This document shows, in pieces, positions 51,877-60,949 of a stretch of DNA of 64,000 nucleotides. Under the pieces are notes generated by a model that searched no databases, was not told the DNA's origin, and was given only the letters and a program-made list of their open reading frames with translations. The stretch comes from Modestobacter marinus (GTDB lineage: Bacteria > Actinomycetota > Actinomycetes > Mycobacteriales > Geodermatophilaceae), in assembly GCF_011758655.1 (NCBI RefSeq), contig NZ_JAAMPA010000001.1, forward strand, positions 496,001 through 560,000, read 5' to 3'. How positions within the stretch are numbered: the stretch's first letter is position 1; the number at the start of each line of letters is the position of its first letter. The position numbers were made by a program, and so were the translations under genes.

Positions 51877-53178
51877 TCAGGCGATGAGGCCGGCCTCGCG
51901 GAGCGACCGCAGCGACGGCTGCACGTGGTGCGAGGGGCCGACCACCGGCAGCAGCGGGTCGAGGGTCTTGAGCCCCTCCCCGGTGTTGAGGACGACGACC
52001 TCCTGCGTGGGGTCGATCAGCCCCTTGTCCACCAGCTGCCGCAGCACCGCGGTGGTCACGCCACCGGCGGTCTCGGCGAACACGCCGGTGGTGCGGGCCA
52101 GGTCCCGGATCCCCTGCACGATCTCGTCGTCCCCGACCCGGCCGACCGCGCCGCCGGTGCGCCGGATCGCGTCCAGCGCGTACGGGCCGTCGGCGGGGTT
52201 GCCGATGTTCAGCGACTTGGCGATCCCGGTGGGCTTGACCGGCTTGACGACGTCCCAGCCGTTGTCGAACGCGGTGGCGATCGGGTCGCAGCCGGCGGAC
52301 TGGGCGCCGAAGACCTTCCACTCGGTGTCGGCGACGATGCCGGCGGCGACCAGCTCCCGCCAGGCCTTGTCGACCTTGGTGAGCAGCGAGCCCGACGCCA
52401 TCGGGATGACCACCTGGGCCGGGATCCGCCAGCCCAGCTGCTCGGCGATCTCGTAGCCCATCGTCTTGGAGCCCTCGGCGTAGTACGGCCGGACGTTCTG
52501 GTTGACGAAGGCGGTGTCCTCGAACTCGTCGGTCTCGGCGAGCTCGCTGGTCAGCCGGTTGACGTCGTCGTAGGACCCCTCGACCGCGACCAGCGCCTGG
52601 CCGTAGACCGCCGACTGGGTGATCTTGCCCGGCTCCAGGTCGCTGGGCACGAAGACGAAGGAGGGCAGCCCCATCCGCGCGGCGTGCGCGGCGACGGAGT
52701 TGGCCAGGTTGCCGGTCGAGGCGCAGGCGATCTTGGCGTAGCCGAAGCTCTTGGCCGCGGTGGCGGCCAGGCTCACCACCCGGTCCTTGAACGAGTGGGT
52801 CGGGTTGGCCGAGTCGTCCTTCACCCAGAGCCCGCCGGTGAGGCCCAGCTCGGCGGCCAGCCGGTCGGCGCGCACCAGCGGCGTCATCCCCGGGTCGAGG
52901 CTGACCCGGTCGGCCGGGTCGTGCCCCACCGGGAGGAGCGCGACGTAGCGCCAGATGTTCTGCGGGCCGGCCTCGATCTGCTCACGGGTGACCGCGCGCA
53001 TGAGCTCGGGGTCGTAGTCGACCTCCAGCGGGCCGAAGCACTCAGCGCAGGCGTGCTCGGCGATGAGCCCGAAGGTGGCGCCGCAGTTGCGACAGACCAG
53101 GCCACGGGCCGGGTTGGGGGCGATCTGGCCACCTGCGGTGGCGTCTGCCTGGGCGGAACCGGGAGCGGTCAGGGTCAT
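51877..53178 (-). CDS. Threonine-synthase-family PLP enzyme (ThrC or MetM-like)
   Basis: A 433-residue fold-type II enzyme. An N-terminal zinc-ribbon (LVCRNCG ... HACAECFG, residues ~28-48) precedes the PLP lysine in [12 protein letters not shown] (near 128), the phosphate-site Gly-rich loop and [13 protein letters not shown] at the end. Threonine synthase converts O-phosphohomoserine to threonine. However, a SAM-I riboswitch controls this gene, and the zinc-ribbon form is the type I recall being linked to homocysteine formation from O-phosphohomoserine (MetM) in Streptomyces. No hom or thrB gene is adjacent. ATG at 53178 with GGAGG ten nt upstream. Confidence 0.9.
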   Translation of the reverse strand: MTLTAPGSAQADATAGGQIAPNPARGLVCRNCGATFGLIAEHACAECFGPLEVDYDPELMRAVTREQIEAGPQNIWRYVALLPVGHDPADRVSLDPGMTPLVRADRLAAELGLTGGLWVKDDSANPTHSFKDRVVSLAATAAKSFGYAKIACASTGNLANSVAAHAARMGLPSFVFVPSDLEPGKITQSAVYGQALVAVEGSYDDVNRLTSELAETDEFEDTAFVNQNVRPYYAEGSKTMGYEIAEQLGWRIPAQVVIPMASGSLLTKVDKAWRELVAAGIVADTEWKVFGAQSAGCDPIATAFDNGWDVVKPVKPTGIAKSLNIGNPADGPYALDAIRRTGGAVGRVGDDEIVQGIRDLARTTGVFAETAGGVTTAVLRQLVDKGLIDPTQEVVVLNTGEGLKTLDPLLPVVGPSHHVQPSLRSLREAGLIA

Positions 53179-53192
53179 TCGACGACTACCTC

Positions 53193-53317
53193 CTCATCTT
53201 CCCCGCGTCGGGCCGTCGAGCCGCGCGGGACGGAATTGGCACCTCACGCTGCGCGTACGCGCAGAACGCGGTTGCCGGGGCTTCAACGGGCCGTGTCCCT
53301 CTGCCCCTCTGGATGAG
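53193..53317 (-). promoter_or_regulatory. SAM-I (S-box) riboswitch
   Basis: On the minus strand, conserved S-box blocks appear in order: CCAGAGGGGCAGAGGGAC, GGCCCGTTGAAGCCCCGG, CAACC and GAGGTGCCAATTCC. Stem P1 is closed by CTCATC (53317-53312) and GATGAG (53198-53193). The 3' arm of P1 runs straight into the ribosome site GAGGAGG, so SAM binding would block translation of the gene at 53178. No separate terminator hairpin fits between P1 and the start codon. Confidence 0.95.
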
Positions 53318-53400
53318 TGGAACGCGGCTCACTCTACCCGGGGGCCGCCGGGCCGCCCGGCACCGACGGGACGCTCGCGGTGGTCGGGCACGATGACGGG

Positions 53401-54222
53401 GTGGCCACCCGCATCGTCTACACCGACCTGGACGGCACCATGGTGGGGCCGCGCGGCTCCTTCTGGCACACCGCCGACCGTGAGCTGACCGCCTCCCCCG
53501 CCGCCGCGCTGCTCGAGCTGCACCGCGCCGGGGTCGCACTGGTGCTGGTCAGCGGCCGCACCCACGCCCAGCTGCTGGAGGCGGGCCGGATCTTCGCCGT
53601 CGACGGCGCGATCGCCGAGCTGGGCTCGCTGGTCAGCTGGCACGGCGGCCGGGAGACCCACCTGCTCACCGGCGACCTCCCCGGGCGGTTCGCCGGCCGG
53701 ACGCCGATGGACGTCCTCGCCGAGCTCGGCATCGTCGACGCGCTCATCGACGCCCACCGCGGCCGGCTGGAGTGGCACGAGCCCTGGCACGCGACCCACT
53801 CCGCCGACGCCCTGCTGCGCGGCCGGGTGGACGCCGCGGCGGTCGACGGCTGGCTGGCCGAGCGCGGCTGGGGCTGGCTGACGCTGAACGACAACGGCGC
53901 CGTGCCGGCCACCGCACGGATGACCCTGGACGCCGGGGCCCTGCCGCCGCACGTCTACCACCTGATGCCGCGCGGGATCTCCAAGGGCGCCGCGATCACC
54001 TGGGACCTCGCCCGCCGGGGCCTGACCGCCGCCGACGCCGTGGCCGTCGGCGACAGCGTGAGCGACCTGGAGATGGCCCCGGCGGTCGGCCGGCTGTGGG
54101 TGACCGCGAACGGTGCCGCGGTGGACGGCATGGCGGCCCGGCTCGACGCCGTCCCCAACGTCTCGGTCACCGACGCCCCGATGGGCGAGGGCTGGGCCCA
54201 GGCCGTCCTCGCTTCTCTCTGA
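53401..54222 (+). CDS. HAD-superfamily phosphatase (MPGP/Cof-like)
   Basis: A 273-residue hydrolase. Motif I is VYTDLDGTMVG (Asp9, Asp11), motif II ALVLVSGRTHAQ, the Lys is in GISKGAAITW, and motif IV AVAVGDSVSDLEMAP. These match the class IIB HAD group that includes mannosyl-3-phosphoglycerate phosphatase and sugar phosphatases. GTG at 53401 gives the normal distance to motif I. No mannosylglycerate genes are nearby, so substrate is open. Confidence 0.85.
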   Translation: MATRIVYTDLDGTMVGPRGSFWHTADRELTASPAAALLELHRAGVALVLVSGRTHAQLLEAGRIFAVDGAIAELGSLVSWHGGRETHLLTGDLPGRFAGRTPMDVLAELGIVDALIDAHRGRLEWHEPWHATHSADALLRGRVDAAAVDGWLAERGWGWLTLNDNGAVPATARMTLDAGALPPHVYHLMPRGISKGAAITWDLARRGLTAADAVAVGDSVSDLEMAPAVGRLWVTANGAAVDGMAARLDAVPNVSVTDAPMGEGWAQAVLASL

Positions 54223-54228
54223 CCCATC

Positions 54229-54303
54229 CAGCAGTGATCAGGTCCCCTGATCAGGAACTGTCCCCCTGCACCAACGCTGGCGCAGGGGGACAGCCGGTGA
54301 TCA
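54229..54303. repeat. Intergenic hairpin repeat carrying IS30 copy 2
   Basis: CAGCAGTGATCAGG, a second CTGATCAGG, then the stem CTGTCCCCCTGC / GCAGGGGGACAG around the loop ACCAACGCTGG, ending CCGGTGATCA. It follows the phosphatase stop and probably served as a terminator between convergent genes before the IS inserted at its TGATCA palindrome. Confidence 0.65.
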
Positions 54304-55564
54304 GGTCACTCGGTGTCAGGGGGTCGTTGCATCACCCCAGTTGAGGGGTGCTGTCGATGGCCGTGACGAGGGCAAATCAGCGGGTGTTCTGGGAGGGGAT
54401 CGCTGAGGGGCTGCCGACGGAGGCAGCCGCTCGGCGATCCCGGGTCGGTGGGCAGCGCGGTCGACGGTGGTTCCGGGAAGCTGGTGGGGTGCCACCGCTG
54501 GAGATCACCGAGCCTTCGGGCCGGTTCCTGTCGCTGAGCGAGCGGGAGGAGATCGCGGTCGGGCTGGCTGCTGGCCAGTCCGCCCGGCAGATCGCCCGTC
54601 AGCTGGGGCGTGCGGCCACGACGGTCAGCCGCGAGCTGGGCCTGTGGGCCCAGGCCCATCCCGACCGGCCCTACCGGGCAGTCCAGGCCCAGGTCGACGC
54701 CGAGACCCGCGGTGCCCGCCCCAAGCCGTTCAAGCTGGCCCATGAGCCGCTGCGGGAACGGGTGCAGGCCGATCTGGAGCGCAAGTACTCACCGCGCCAG
54801 ATCGCCATGCGCCTGGCCATCGAGTTCCCCGACGAACCAGCCATGCGCCCCTCCCACGAGGCCATCTACCAGGCCCTCTACGTCCAGGGCCGAGGCCTGC
54901 TGCGCCGGGAACTGGCTGCCTGCCTGCGCACCGGGCGCGCGATCCGCCGCCCCCGCCGCCGCATCGATGGCCGATCCGACCCCAACCGCCGCATCCCCGG
55001 CAAGATCATGATCAGTGAACGCCCCGCCGAGGCCGCCGACCGCGCCGTCCCCGGGCACTGGGAAGGCGACCTGATCGCCGGCAAGGCCAACAAGTCCTAC
55101 ATCGGCACCCTGGTGGAGCGCACCACCCGGTTCTGCATCCTGCTGCACCTGCCCGGGACCAAGCCCGACCCACTGGCCCTGCAAGAAGCCATCATCGCCG
55201 GCATCGGGCAACTGCCCAAGCACCTGCGACTGTCCCTGACCTGGGACCAAGGCCTGGAAATGCGCCGGCACGCCGACATCACCCTCGCCGCGGACCTGCC
55301 CATCTACTTCTGCGACCCGCACTCACCCTGGCAGCGCGGCAGCAACGAGAACACCAACGGACTGCTCCGCCAGTACTTCCCCAAAGGCACCGACCTCACC
55401 GCGCACACCCCCACCGACCTGGCGATGGTCGCCGCCGAACTCAACGGACGACCCCGCCAGACCCTCGGCTGGCGCACCCCCGCCGAAGCCCTAAACGACC
55501 TACTCTCACCACCTCAACCAACCGGTGATGCAACGACCACCTGAACCCACCTCACCTGATCACC
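54296..55564 (+). mobile_element. IS30-family insertion sequence, copy 2
   Basis: The same 1269-bp block as 4973-6241, now transposase-plus. TGATCA occurs at both edges (54298-54303 and 55557-55562). The reconstructed empty site is CCGG-TGATCA-CCG, as for copy 1. Ends carry the TCAGG/GGTCGTTGCATCACC inverted repeat. The adjacent phosphatase and permease stop codons are intact. Confidence 0.9.
54348..55544 (+). CDS. IS30-family transposase (second copy)
   Basis: A 398-residue DDE transposase, identical in amino-acid sequence to the copy at 4993-6189. Catalytic residues are in GHWEGDLIAG, LTWDQG and GSNENTNG. The ATG at 54348 sits just inside the left end. Both copies being intact and identical implies a recent transposition or gene conversion. 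Confidence 0.96.
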   Translation: MLSMAVTRANQRVFWEGIAEGLPTEAAARRSRVGGQRGRRWFREAGGVPPLEITEPSGRFLSLSEREEIAVGLAAGQSARQIARQLGRAATTVSRELGLWAQAHPDRPYRAVQAQVDAETRGARPKPFKLAHEPLRERVQADLERKYSPRQIAMRLAIEFPDEPAMRPSHEAIYQALYVQGRGLLRRELAACLRTGRAIRRPRRRIDGRSDPNRRIPGKIMISERPAEAADRAVPGHWEGDLIAGKANKSYIGTLVERTTRFCILLHLPGTKPDPLALQEAIIAGIGQLPKHLRLSLTWDQGLEMRRHADITLAADLPIYFCDPHSPWQRGSNENTNGLLRQYFPKGTDLTAHTPTDLAMVAAELNGRPRQTLGWRTPAEALNDLLSPPQPTGDATTT

Positions 55565-55573
55565 GAATGGCGC

Positions 55574-56464
55574 TCAGGAGGTGACGTCCTTGCGGGCGAA
55601 GTGGCGGAACGCCAGCGCGGTGAAGACGGCCGAGTAGACCAGCCCCTGGATGACGCCGCGGAACAGGTCGCCGGAGTCGACCGGGGTCTGCAGCAGGTCG
55701 GTCCAGGCGTAGTTGAACGCGGTGGGGAACCAGTCGCGGATCCCGCCCAGCTGCTCGACCTGCTCCAGCACCGCGAACACCACCGTGCTGAACACCGCAC
55801 CGCCGACCGCGGCCAGCGGCGCGTCGGTGACGGTGGAGAGCCAGAACGCCAGCGTGCCGACGACGAGCAGGTGGACGGCGAGGTAGCCGACCATCCCGGC
55901 CAGCCGCAGCAGCGCCGTCCGCTGGTCCAGCGCGACGCCGATCGGGGTCTGCACGTCCCCGAAGCCGAAGGCGATCCCGCCGGCGACGACCGAGACGACG
56001 ACCAGCAGCACCATCGCGCCGACCGACAGGACGAACGCGGCCAACCACTTCTGCCGCAGCAGCCGGGCCCGCGGCACGGGGGTGGCCAGCGCGTACCGCA
56101 GCGACCCCCACGAGGCCTCGCTGGCCACCGTGTCGCCGAAGAACAGGGCGAAGACGACGACCAGGAAGAAGCCGGTGGTGGCGAAGAGGGTGAACAGGGT
56201 CAGGTTCAGCCCGCTGGACGAGGCGACGTCCACCAGGTTGATCCGGCTGTTCTCCTCCGCCTCCTCGGTGCCGCCCAGCTGCAGGGCCCCGATGAGGATC
56301 AGCGGCAGCGCCGCCATCAGCGCCATGACGCCGAGGGTGCGGCGGCGCTTGAACTGGCGGCGCAGCTCGACGCCCAGCCGCAGCGTCCGCTCCGGCCGGT
56401 AGCCGGCCGCCGCCCCCGTCGCCTGCGGGGCGGCGGTGGCCCCTCCGGTCGTGTCCGTGCTCAT
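55574..56464 (-). CDS. ABC-2 type permease
   Basis: A 296-residue membrane protein with about six helices. After a ~35-residue Ala/Gly-rich N terminus and a basic LRRQFKRRR segment, the landmarks are FGDTVASEASWGSLRYALAT (the ABC-2 coupling region) and a long helical block to the C terminus. The ATG overlaps the stop of the hydrolase-ATPase fusion (ATGA), which must be its energising partner. IS30 copy 2 lies 10 bp beyond its stop. Confidence 0.9.
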   Translation of the reverse strand: MSTDTTGGATAAPQATGAAAGYRPERTLRLGVELRRQFKRRRTLGVMALMAALPLILIGALQLGGTEEAEENSRINLVDVASSSGLNLTLFTLFATTGFFLVVVFALFFGDTVASEASWGSLRYALATPVPRARLLRQKWLAAFVLSVGAMVLLVVVSVVAGGIAFGFGDVQTPIGVALDQRTALLRLAGMVGYLAVHLLVVGTLAFWLSTVTDAPLAAVGGAVFSTVVFAVLEQVEQLGGIRDWFPTAFNYAWTDLLQTPVDSGDLFRGVIQGLVYSAVFTALAFRHFARKDVTS

Positions 56465-59301
56465 GACTCCCCCACCAGTGACAGGAACGCGTCCTCCAGC
56501 CGGCGGCGCGGGGTGAGCTGGTCGACCCCGATGCCGGCCTCGACCAGCGCGGTCAGCGCGACCGCGCGCGTGGTCGGGCCGAGGTCGACGACCAGGCCCT
56601 CCGCGCTCCGCTCCACCTCACCCACCCCGGGCAGCCCGGCCAGGACGGCGACCGCCCGGTCGGTGTCGGCCGGGTCGGCCAGCCCGACCAGCACCGCTCC
56701 CCCGGTGCCGACGATCTCCTCGACGGTGCCCTGCACGATCTTCTGCCCCTTGGCCATGACCACGACGTGGCTGCAGGTCTGCTCGATCTCGCTGAGCAGG
56801 TGGCTGGAGACGATCACCGTCCGTCCGGTCGCCGCGTAGGAGCGCAGCACGTCGCGCATGGCGTGGATCTGCGGCGGGTCCAGCCCGTTGGTCGGCTCGT
56901 CGAGCACCAGCAGGTCGGGCAGGCCGAGCATCGCCTGGGCGATGGCGACCCGCTGCCGCATCCCCTGGCTGTAGCTGCGCACCCGCTTGTCCAGGGCGAC
57001 GCCCAGCCCGGCGATCTCGATCGCCTCCTCCAGGTGGGCGTCGGCCAGCGGACGGCCGGTGGCGGCCCAGTAGAGGGTGAGGTTGTCCCGCCCGGACAGG
57101 TGCGGCTGCAGGCCGGTGCCCTCCACGAACGACCCCAGCCGGGAGAGCACGGGTGCGCCCGGCCCGGCGGCGTGGCCGAACACCTCGATCCGGCCCTCGG
57201 TCGGGCGGATCAGCCCCATGAGCATCCGCAGGGACGTCGTCTTGCCCGCCCCGTTCGGGCCTAGCAGGCCGAGCACCTGGCCGCGGCGCACCTCGAAGGA
57301 CAGGTCCCGGACGGCGACGAACCCGTCGCCGTAGGCCTTGGTGACGCCCTCGAAGCGCAGCGGCACGTCCTCCCCGTCGGGCGCGGAGACCGACACGCGG
57401 CGGCGCCGGCGCCGGCCCAGCAGGACGGCGGCCAGCCAGCCCAGCACCCCCAGCGCGGCCAGCACGGCGAGCAGCACCCACCAGCGGGCCGAGCCGGCGG
57501 TGGCCTGCACCTCGCCCGGCACCACGGGCGCGGCCAGGGCCGCACCCTCGGCCAGGCCGACCGCGGAGACCTCCGAGGACGCCGGCAGGGCGAACGCCTG
57601 GTCGGTGGAGGAGACGACCACCCGCAGCGTGTGACCGGCCTCGAACCGGTGGACGATCGGCGGGAGCGTCACCGGCACCTCGGTCGGGGCCGCCGGGTCG
57701 GTGGAGAGCCCGGTCAGCTCCAGCGGCGCGACCAGCCCGCTGGGCAGGGTCGTCGTGCCGTCCGGGCCGACGTCGTAGAGCTTGGCGAACATCGTCGCCG
57801 TCCCGTCCGGCGCCGACACGGCGAGGGTGGTGGTCGGCGCACCGACCACCTCGAGGGCCTCGGTGAGCTCCGGGCTCTCGAAGGCGGCGAACTGCCCGGG
57901 GATCTCCAGGGTGCTCCCGGCGAGCGCGGCGCCGATCGAGCCGAGGCCGGGGATGGTGGTGAGCGCGGCCGGGCTGCCACCGGCGGGGGTGACCACCGGC
58001 TGGGTGGGGCCGGCCAGCTCGAGCACCCGGCTCGCCACGGGCTCACCGTCGGCCAGGCCCGGGTACTCGTCGACCGAGACGGTCTGCGAGCCGCCCTGGA
58101 CCCGGCCCACCCCGCTGCCCAGGCCGGTGGGCGCCGGGTAGCGGAAGCCGCCGCTGTCGCCGTCGGCCCCCGTCAGGTGGACCTCGAACCAGTCGGCGAC
58201 CTCGTCCCGCAGCTCCGCGGTGACCCGGCTGGAGGGCGAGGCGTCGTGGCCGCCGTCGAACCAGACCATGCGCACGTCGGTGCCGGCGGCGGCGATGCCC
58301 CGGGCGTTGGCATCGGCCTCGCCCAGCCCGAACAGCGAGTCCTGGGTGCCCTGCAGCAGCAGCGTGGGCGCGGTGATCCGGTCGAGCACGCCCGCCGGGC
58401 TGCTCCGCTCCAGGACGGCGGCGACCTCGGGGGTCAGCGTGCCGGTCGAGGCGGCCGCCTCGTAGGCCGCGCAGATGTCGGCGCGGAAGCGCCCGCAGGT
58501 CAGCGCCTGCACGACGGCCGGGTCGAGCTCGCCGGCCGGGGCCGCCGCGCCGTCGCCGCCGGCTCCGGGGCGCCCGTCACCGGTGGGCAGCGAGCCGCTG
58601 CCGAAGAACAGCCCGGCCCACGTGCGCTTGAACACCCCGGCGTCCTCGGTGCGCGGCACGGCCGCGGGGGTGCCGGTCTCCGGCACACCGTCCTGGTCCG
58701 GGAAGAACGCCGTGGTCAGCGAGTTCCAGGTGATCTGCGGGGCGATCGCGTCGACGCGCTCGTCGTAGGCGGCCGCCAGCAGCGAGACCGCGCCGCCGTA
58801 GGAGGCGCCGGCGACGCCCACCCGCGGGTCCCCGGGGCCGTCGAGGACGACGTCGTCCCGCTCCGCGAGCAGGTCGATCAGGGTGCTGACGTCGGCCACC
58901 TCGTAGCGCGGGTCGTTCAGGCCGACCTGCCCGGTGCTGGTGCCGAAGCCCCGCGCGGACCAGGTCAGCACCACGAACCCGCGGCGGGCCAGCACCCGCG
59001 CGTCGGCCGCGACCGACTGCTTGCTGCCGCCGAAGCCGTGCGCGAGGAGGACGGCCGGGGCGGGGCCGGCGGTGTCCGGCAGGTACAGCGTGGTGTCCAG
59101 CTCCACGGCGTCGGCACCCTCGCCGGAGGGCACCCGGGCCTCCTCCGTCGTCACGTCCTCGGCGGCCCGGGCCGGCCGGTCGGTGCCGGCGAGGACGACG
59201 ACGAGGGCGGGGAGGGCGAGCAGGAGGACGATCAGGGCGGCGAGCACCGGCTGGGCGCCGAGGCGCGAGCCGATCCGCGCCGGCCCGGGAGCGGTGCGCA
59301 C
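56461..59301 (-). CDS. Fusion: secreted CocE/S15-type hydrolase + ABC ATPase
   Basis: A 946-residue two-part protein. A signal-anchor helix (~17-40) leads to an alpha/beta hydrolase of the X-Pro dipeptidyl-peptidase/CocE class with a complete triad: Ser in GASYGGA (near 168), Asp in GTQDSLFGL (near 320) and His in DGGHDAS (near 352). A C-terminal jelly-roll-like domain (~400-620) follows. A second helix (~633-655) and RRRRRR stop signal lead to a cytoplasmic ABC ATPase: Walker A GPNGAGKTT (near 705), signature YSQGMRQR, Walker B LLVLDEPTNGLD. The layout puts hydrolase outside and ATPase inside. GTG at 59301. Confidence 0.9.
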   Translation of the reverse strand: MRTAPGPARIGSRLGAQPVLAALIVLLLALPALVVVLAGTDRPARAAEDVTTEEARVPSGEGADAVELDTTLYLPDTAGPAPAVLLAHGFGGSKQSVAADARVLARRGFVVLTWSARGFGTSTGQVGLNDPRYEVADVSTLIDLLAERDDVVLDGPGDPRVGVAGASYGGAVSLLAAAYDERVDAIAPQITWNSLTTAFFPDQDGVPETGTPAAVPRTEDAGVFKRTWAGLFFGSGSLPTGDGRPGAGGDGAAAPAGELDPAVVQALTCGRFRADICAAYEAAASTGTLTPEVAAVLERSSPAGVLDRITAPTLLLQGTQDSLFGLGEADANARGIAAAGTDVRMVWFDGGHDASPSSRVTAELRDEVADWFEVHLTGADGDSGGFRYPAPTGLGSGVGRVQGGSQTVSVDEYPGLADGEPVASRVLELAGPTQPVVTPAGGSPAALTTIPGLGSIGAALAGSTLEIPGQFAAFESPELTEALEVVGAPTTTLAVSAPDGTATMFAKLYDVGPDGTTTLPSGLVAPLELTGLSTDPAAPTEVPVTLPPIVHRFEAGHTLRVVVSSTDQAFALPASSEVSAVGLAEGAALAAPVVPGEVQATAGSARWWVLLAVLAALGVLGWLAAVLLGRRRRRRVSVSAPDGEDVPLRFEGVTKAYGDGFVAVRDLSFEVRRGQVLGLLGPNGAGKTTSLRMLMGLIRPTEGRIEVFGHAAGPGAPVLSRLGSFVEGTGLQPHLSGRDNLTLYWAATGRPLADAHLEEAIEIAGLGVALDKRVRSYSQGMRQRVAIAQAMLGLPDLLVLDEPTNGLDPPQIHAMRDVLRSYAATGRTVIVSSHLLSEIEQTCSHVVVMAKGQKIVQGTVEEIVGTGGAVLVGLADPADTDRAVAVLAGLPGVGEVERSAEGLVVDLGPTTRAVALTALVEAGIGVDQLTPRRRLEDAFLSLVGES

Positions 59302-59360
59302 GTGGGCGGCAACGGACGGCGAGGTCGCCGAGTTCCGCGGGCCGGCCGGGGCGCGGCGGG

Positions 59361-60755
59361 TCAGGGCCGCCAGTTGCCGGTGGCGACCACGACGAGGCCG
59401 GGATCGGCGACGCCGGGCACCTCGAAGTACCGCGCGACCGGGCCGGTGACGTCGGGGAACTGCTCGACCAGCTGGGCGGCGGCCTGCTGCTGCACCGTGT
59501 CGCCCTCGCTGTAGTAGACGGTGGTGGTCGCCACGTCGCTGACCGGCGAGCCCGCGGTGCCGATCACCTCCCAGCCGTTCGCGCTGAACTGCTCGCCCAC
59601 GTCGGCCGCCAGCCCGGTGATGGACGTGCTGTTCAGCACCGTGACCGGGGCGAACACCGGCCCGACCGGCGTCTGGGCCGCCACCTCCGGGGTCGGCACG
59701 CTCTCCTGCGCGGGGACGACCTCGGGCGCGGGTTCGCCGGCGACGGGCAGCGGGGTCTGTGCGGAGATCTCCGCGGTCTCGGGCCCGGTGAACGACCAGA
59801 CGCCCAGCACGACGAGCGCGAGCACGACGACGGCGAGCAGGCCCTGCACCCCCCGGCGCGGTCCCCGGGGGACCTCGTCGGTGTGGAGGTCGGCACGACC
59901 GGGACCCGACCGTGCCGGCGCCGCCTCGGGCCGGGCTGGCGGGGCACTGCGCCGGCCGTCCTTCTTCCGCGCCGCCTCGGCCGCCTGCCGCTCCAGCCGG
60001 GCCGCGGCCCGGCCACCCACGGGGACGTCGACGGCCCGCCGCGCAGCACCGGACACCGGCCCGGGTCCCGTCGCCGGCCCGGGTCCCGTCGCGAGCCCGG
60101 GTCCCGTCGCCGGCCCGGGTCCCGTCGCCGGCTCGGCCCGGGGGGTGCGCACGTCGTCGCGCCGGGGCACCGCCGGGGGCGGCGTGGGGGTGCGGCCGGC
60201 TGCGCTGCTCCCCCGCCGGGGCAGCCGGGGCTCACGCAGCGGTGCGACCGGCGCTGCCGGGGCGGCCGGCGCGGCGCTGCAGGCCGACTCGGCCGGCACC
60301 GAGCCGGAGACCCGCTGGGTGACGTCGGGCAGGGGTGCGCTGGGCTCGGCCGCCCAGCTCGGCATGCTCGTCGTCATCGGGGCCGCGGTGGAGCCGGTGG
60401 ACTCCACCCGCCACCCTCCCGACGACGGGGGCACCGGGCGGGGGGCCGCCGACGCAGGACGGAGCTCGGGGGCGGGCACACCCGGCGAGGTGCCGGGCGG
60501 GGTGGGGGCGACCGGCGTCGCGGCGGTCATCGGGCCCGAGACCGGCGGCGTCGGCCGCGGTGCGGGAGTCCGGGGACCGGCGACCGCGGGGCGGCTCCCG
60601 GTGGTGAGCGGGGGTGCCTGGTCCGTCCGTCGCCGGCCGCCGACGGGGGGCGGGGTGCTGGGCCGACCGGCCGGCCGGCGGAGCAACGGGTCCTCCCCTG
60701 CCGGGAGCAGGCCCTCGCGACGGCGCTCGGCCCGGCTCTGCCGGGGCAGCGTCAT
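59361..60755 (-). CDS. VirR-like membrane protein with LytR C-terminal domain
   Basis: About 464 residues. A long cytoplasmic Pro/Ala/Arg-rich region (~1-330) includes ATGPGP repeats (18-bp DNA repeats near 60056-60130). One membrane helix (GLLAVVVLALVVLGVW) and an extracellular LytR_C domain follow (PVTVLNSTSITGLAADVGEQ to VVVATGNWRP). LytR_C proteins such as mycobacterial VirR organise the cell wall or vesicle release. The start is unsure: ATG 60755 precedes MTLPRQSRAERRREG, but GTG 60938 near the DUF3263 stop is also open (525 residues). The DUF3263 gene upstream matches the mycobacterial order. Confidence 0.82.
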   Translation of the reverse strand: MTLPRQSRAERRREGLLPAGEDPLLRRPAGRPSTPPPVGGRRRTDQAPPLTTGSRPAVAGPRTPAPRPTPPVSGPMTAATPVAPTPPGTSPGVPAPELRPASAAPRPVPPSSGGWRVESTGSTAAPMTTSMPSWAAEPSAPLPDVTQRVSGSVPAESACSAAPAAPAAPVAPLREPRLPRRGSSAAGRTPTPPPAVPRRDDVRTPRAEPATGPGPATGPGLATGPGPATGPGPVSGAARRAVDVPVGGRAAARLERQAAEAARKKDGRRSAPPARPEAAPARSGPGRADLHTDEVPRGPRRGVQGLLAVVVLALVVLGVWSFTGPETAEISAQTPLPVAGEPAPEVVPAQESVPTPEVAAQTPVGPVFAPVTVLNSTSITGLAADVGEQFSANGWEVIGTAGSPVSDVATTTVYYSEGDTVQQQAAAQLVEQFPDVTGPVARYFEVPGVADPGLVVVATGNWRP

Positions 60756-60949
60756 GGCCGCGTCGCTGTCGGGCGCGGGCCGCTCGGGCACCCGCGGGGT
60801 CACCGAACGGGGCGCCGGCCCGCTCGGTCGCGCAGGGTCGGCGGGCGGCTGGACCGGGGGGTCGGTGCGTCGACGACCCGGGCTCGCGGTCGCCTCGGAC
60901 GGACCTACCTCACCGAACGGCGCCGCATGCCTCCCCACAGTGAGACAGG

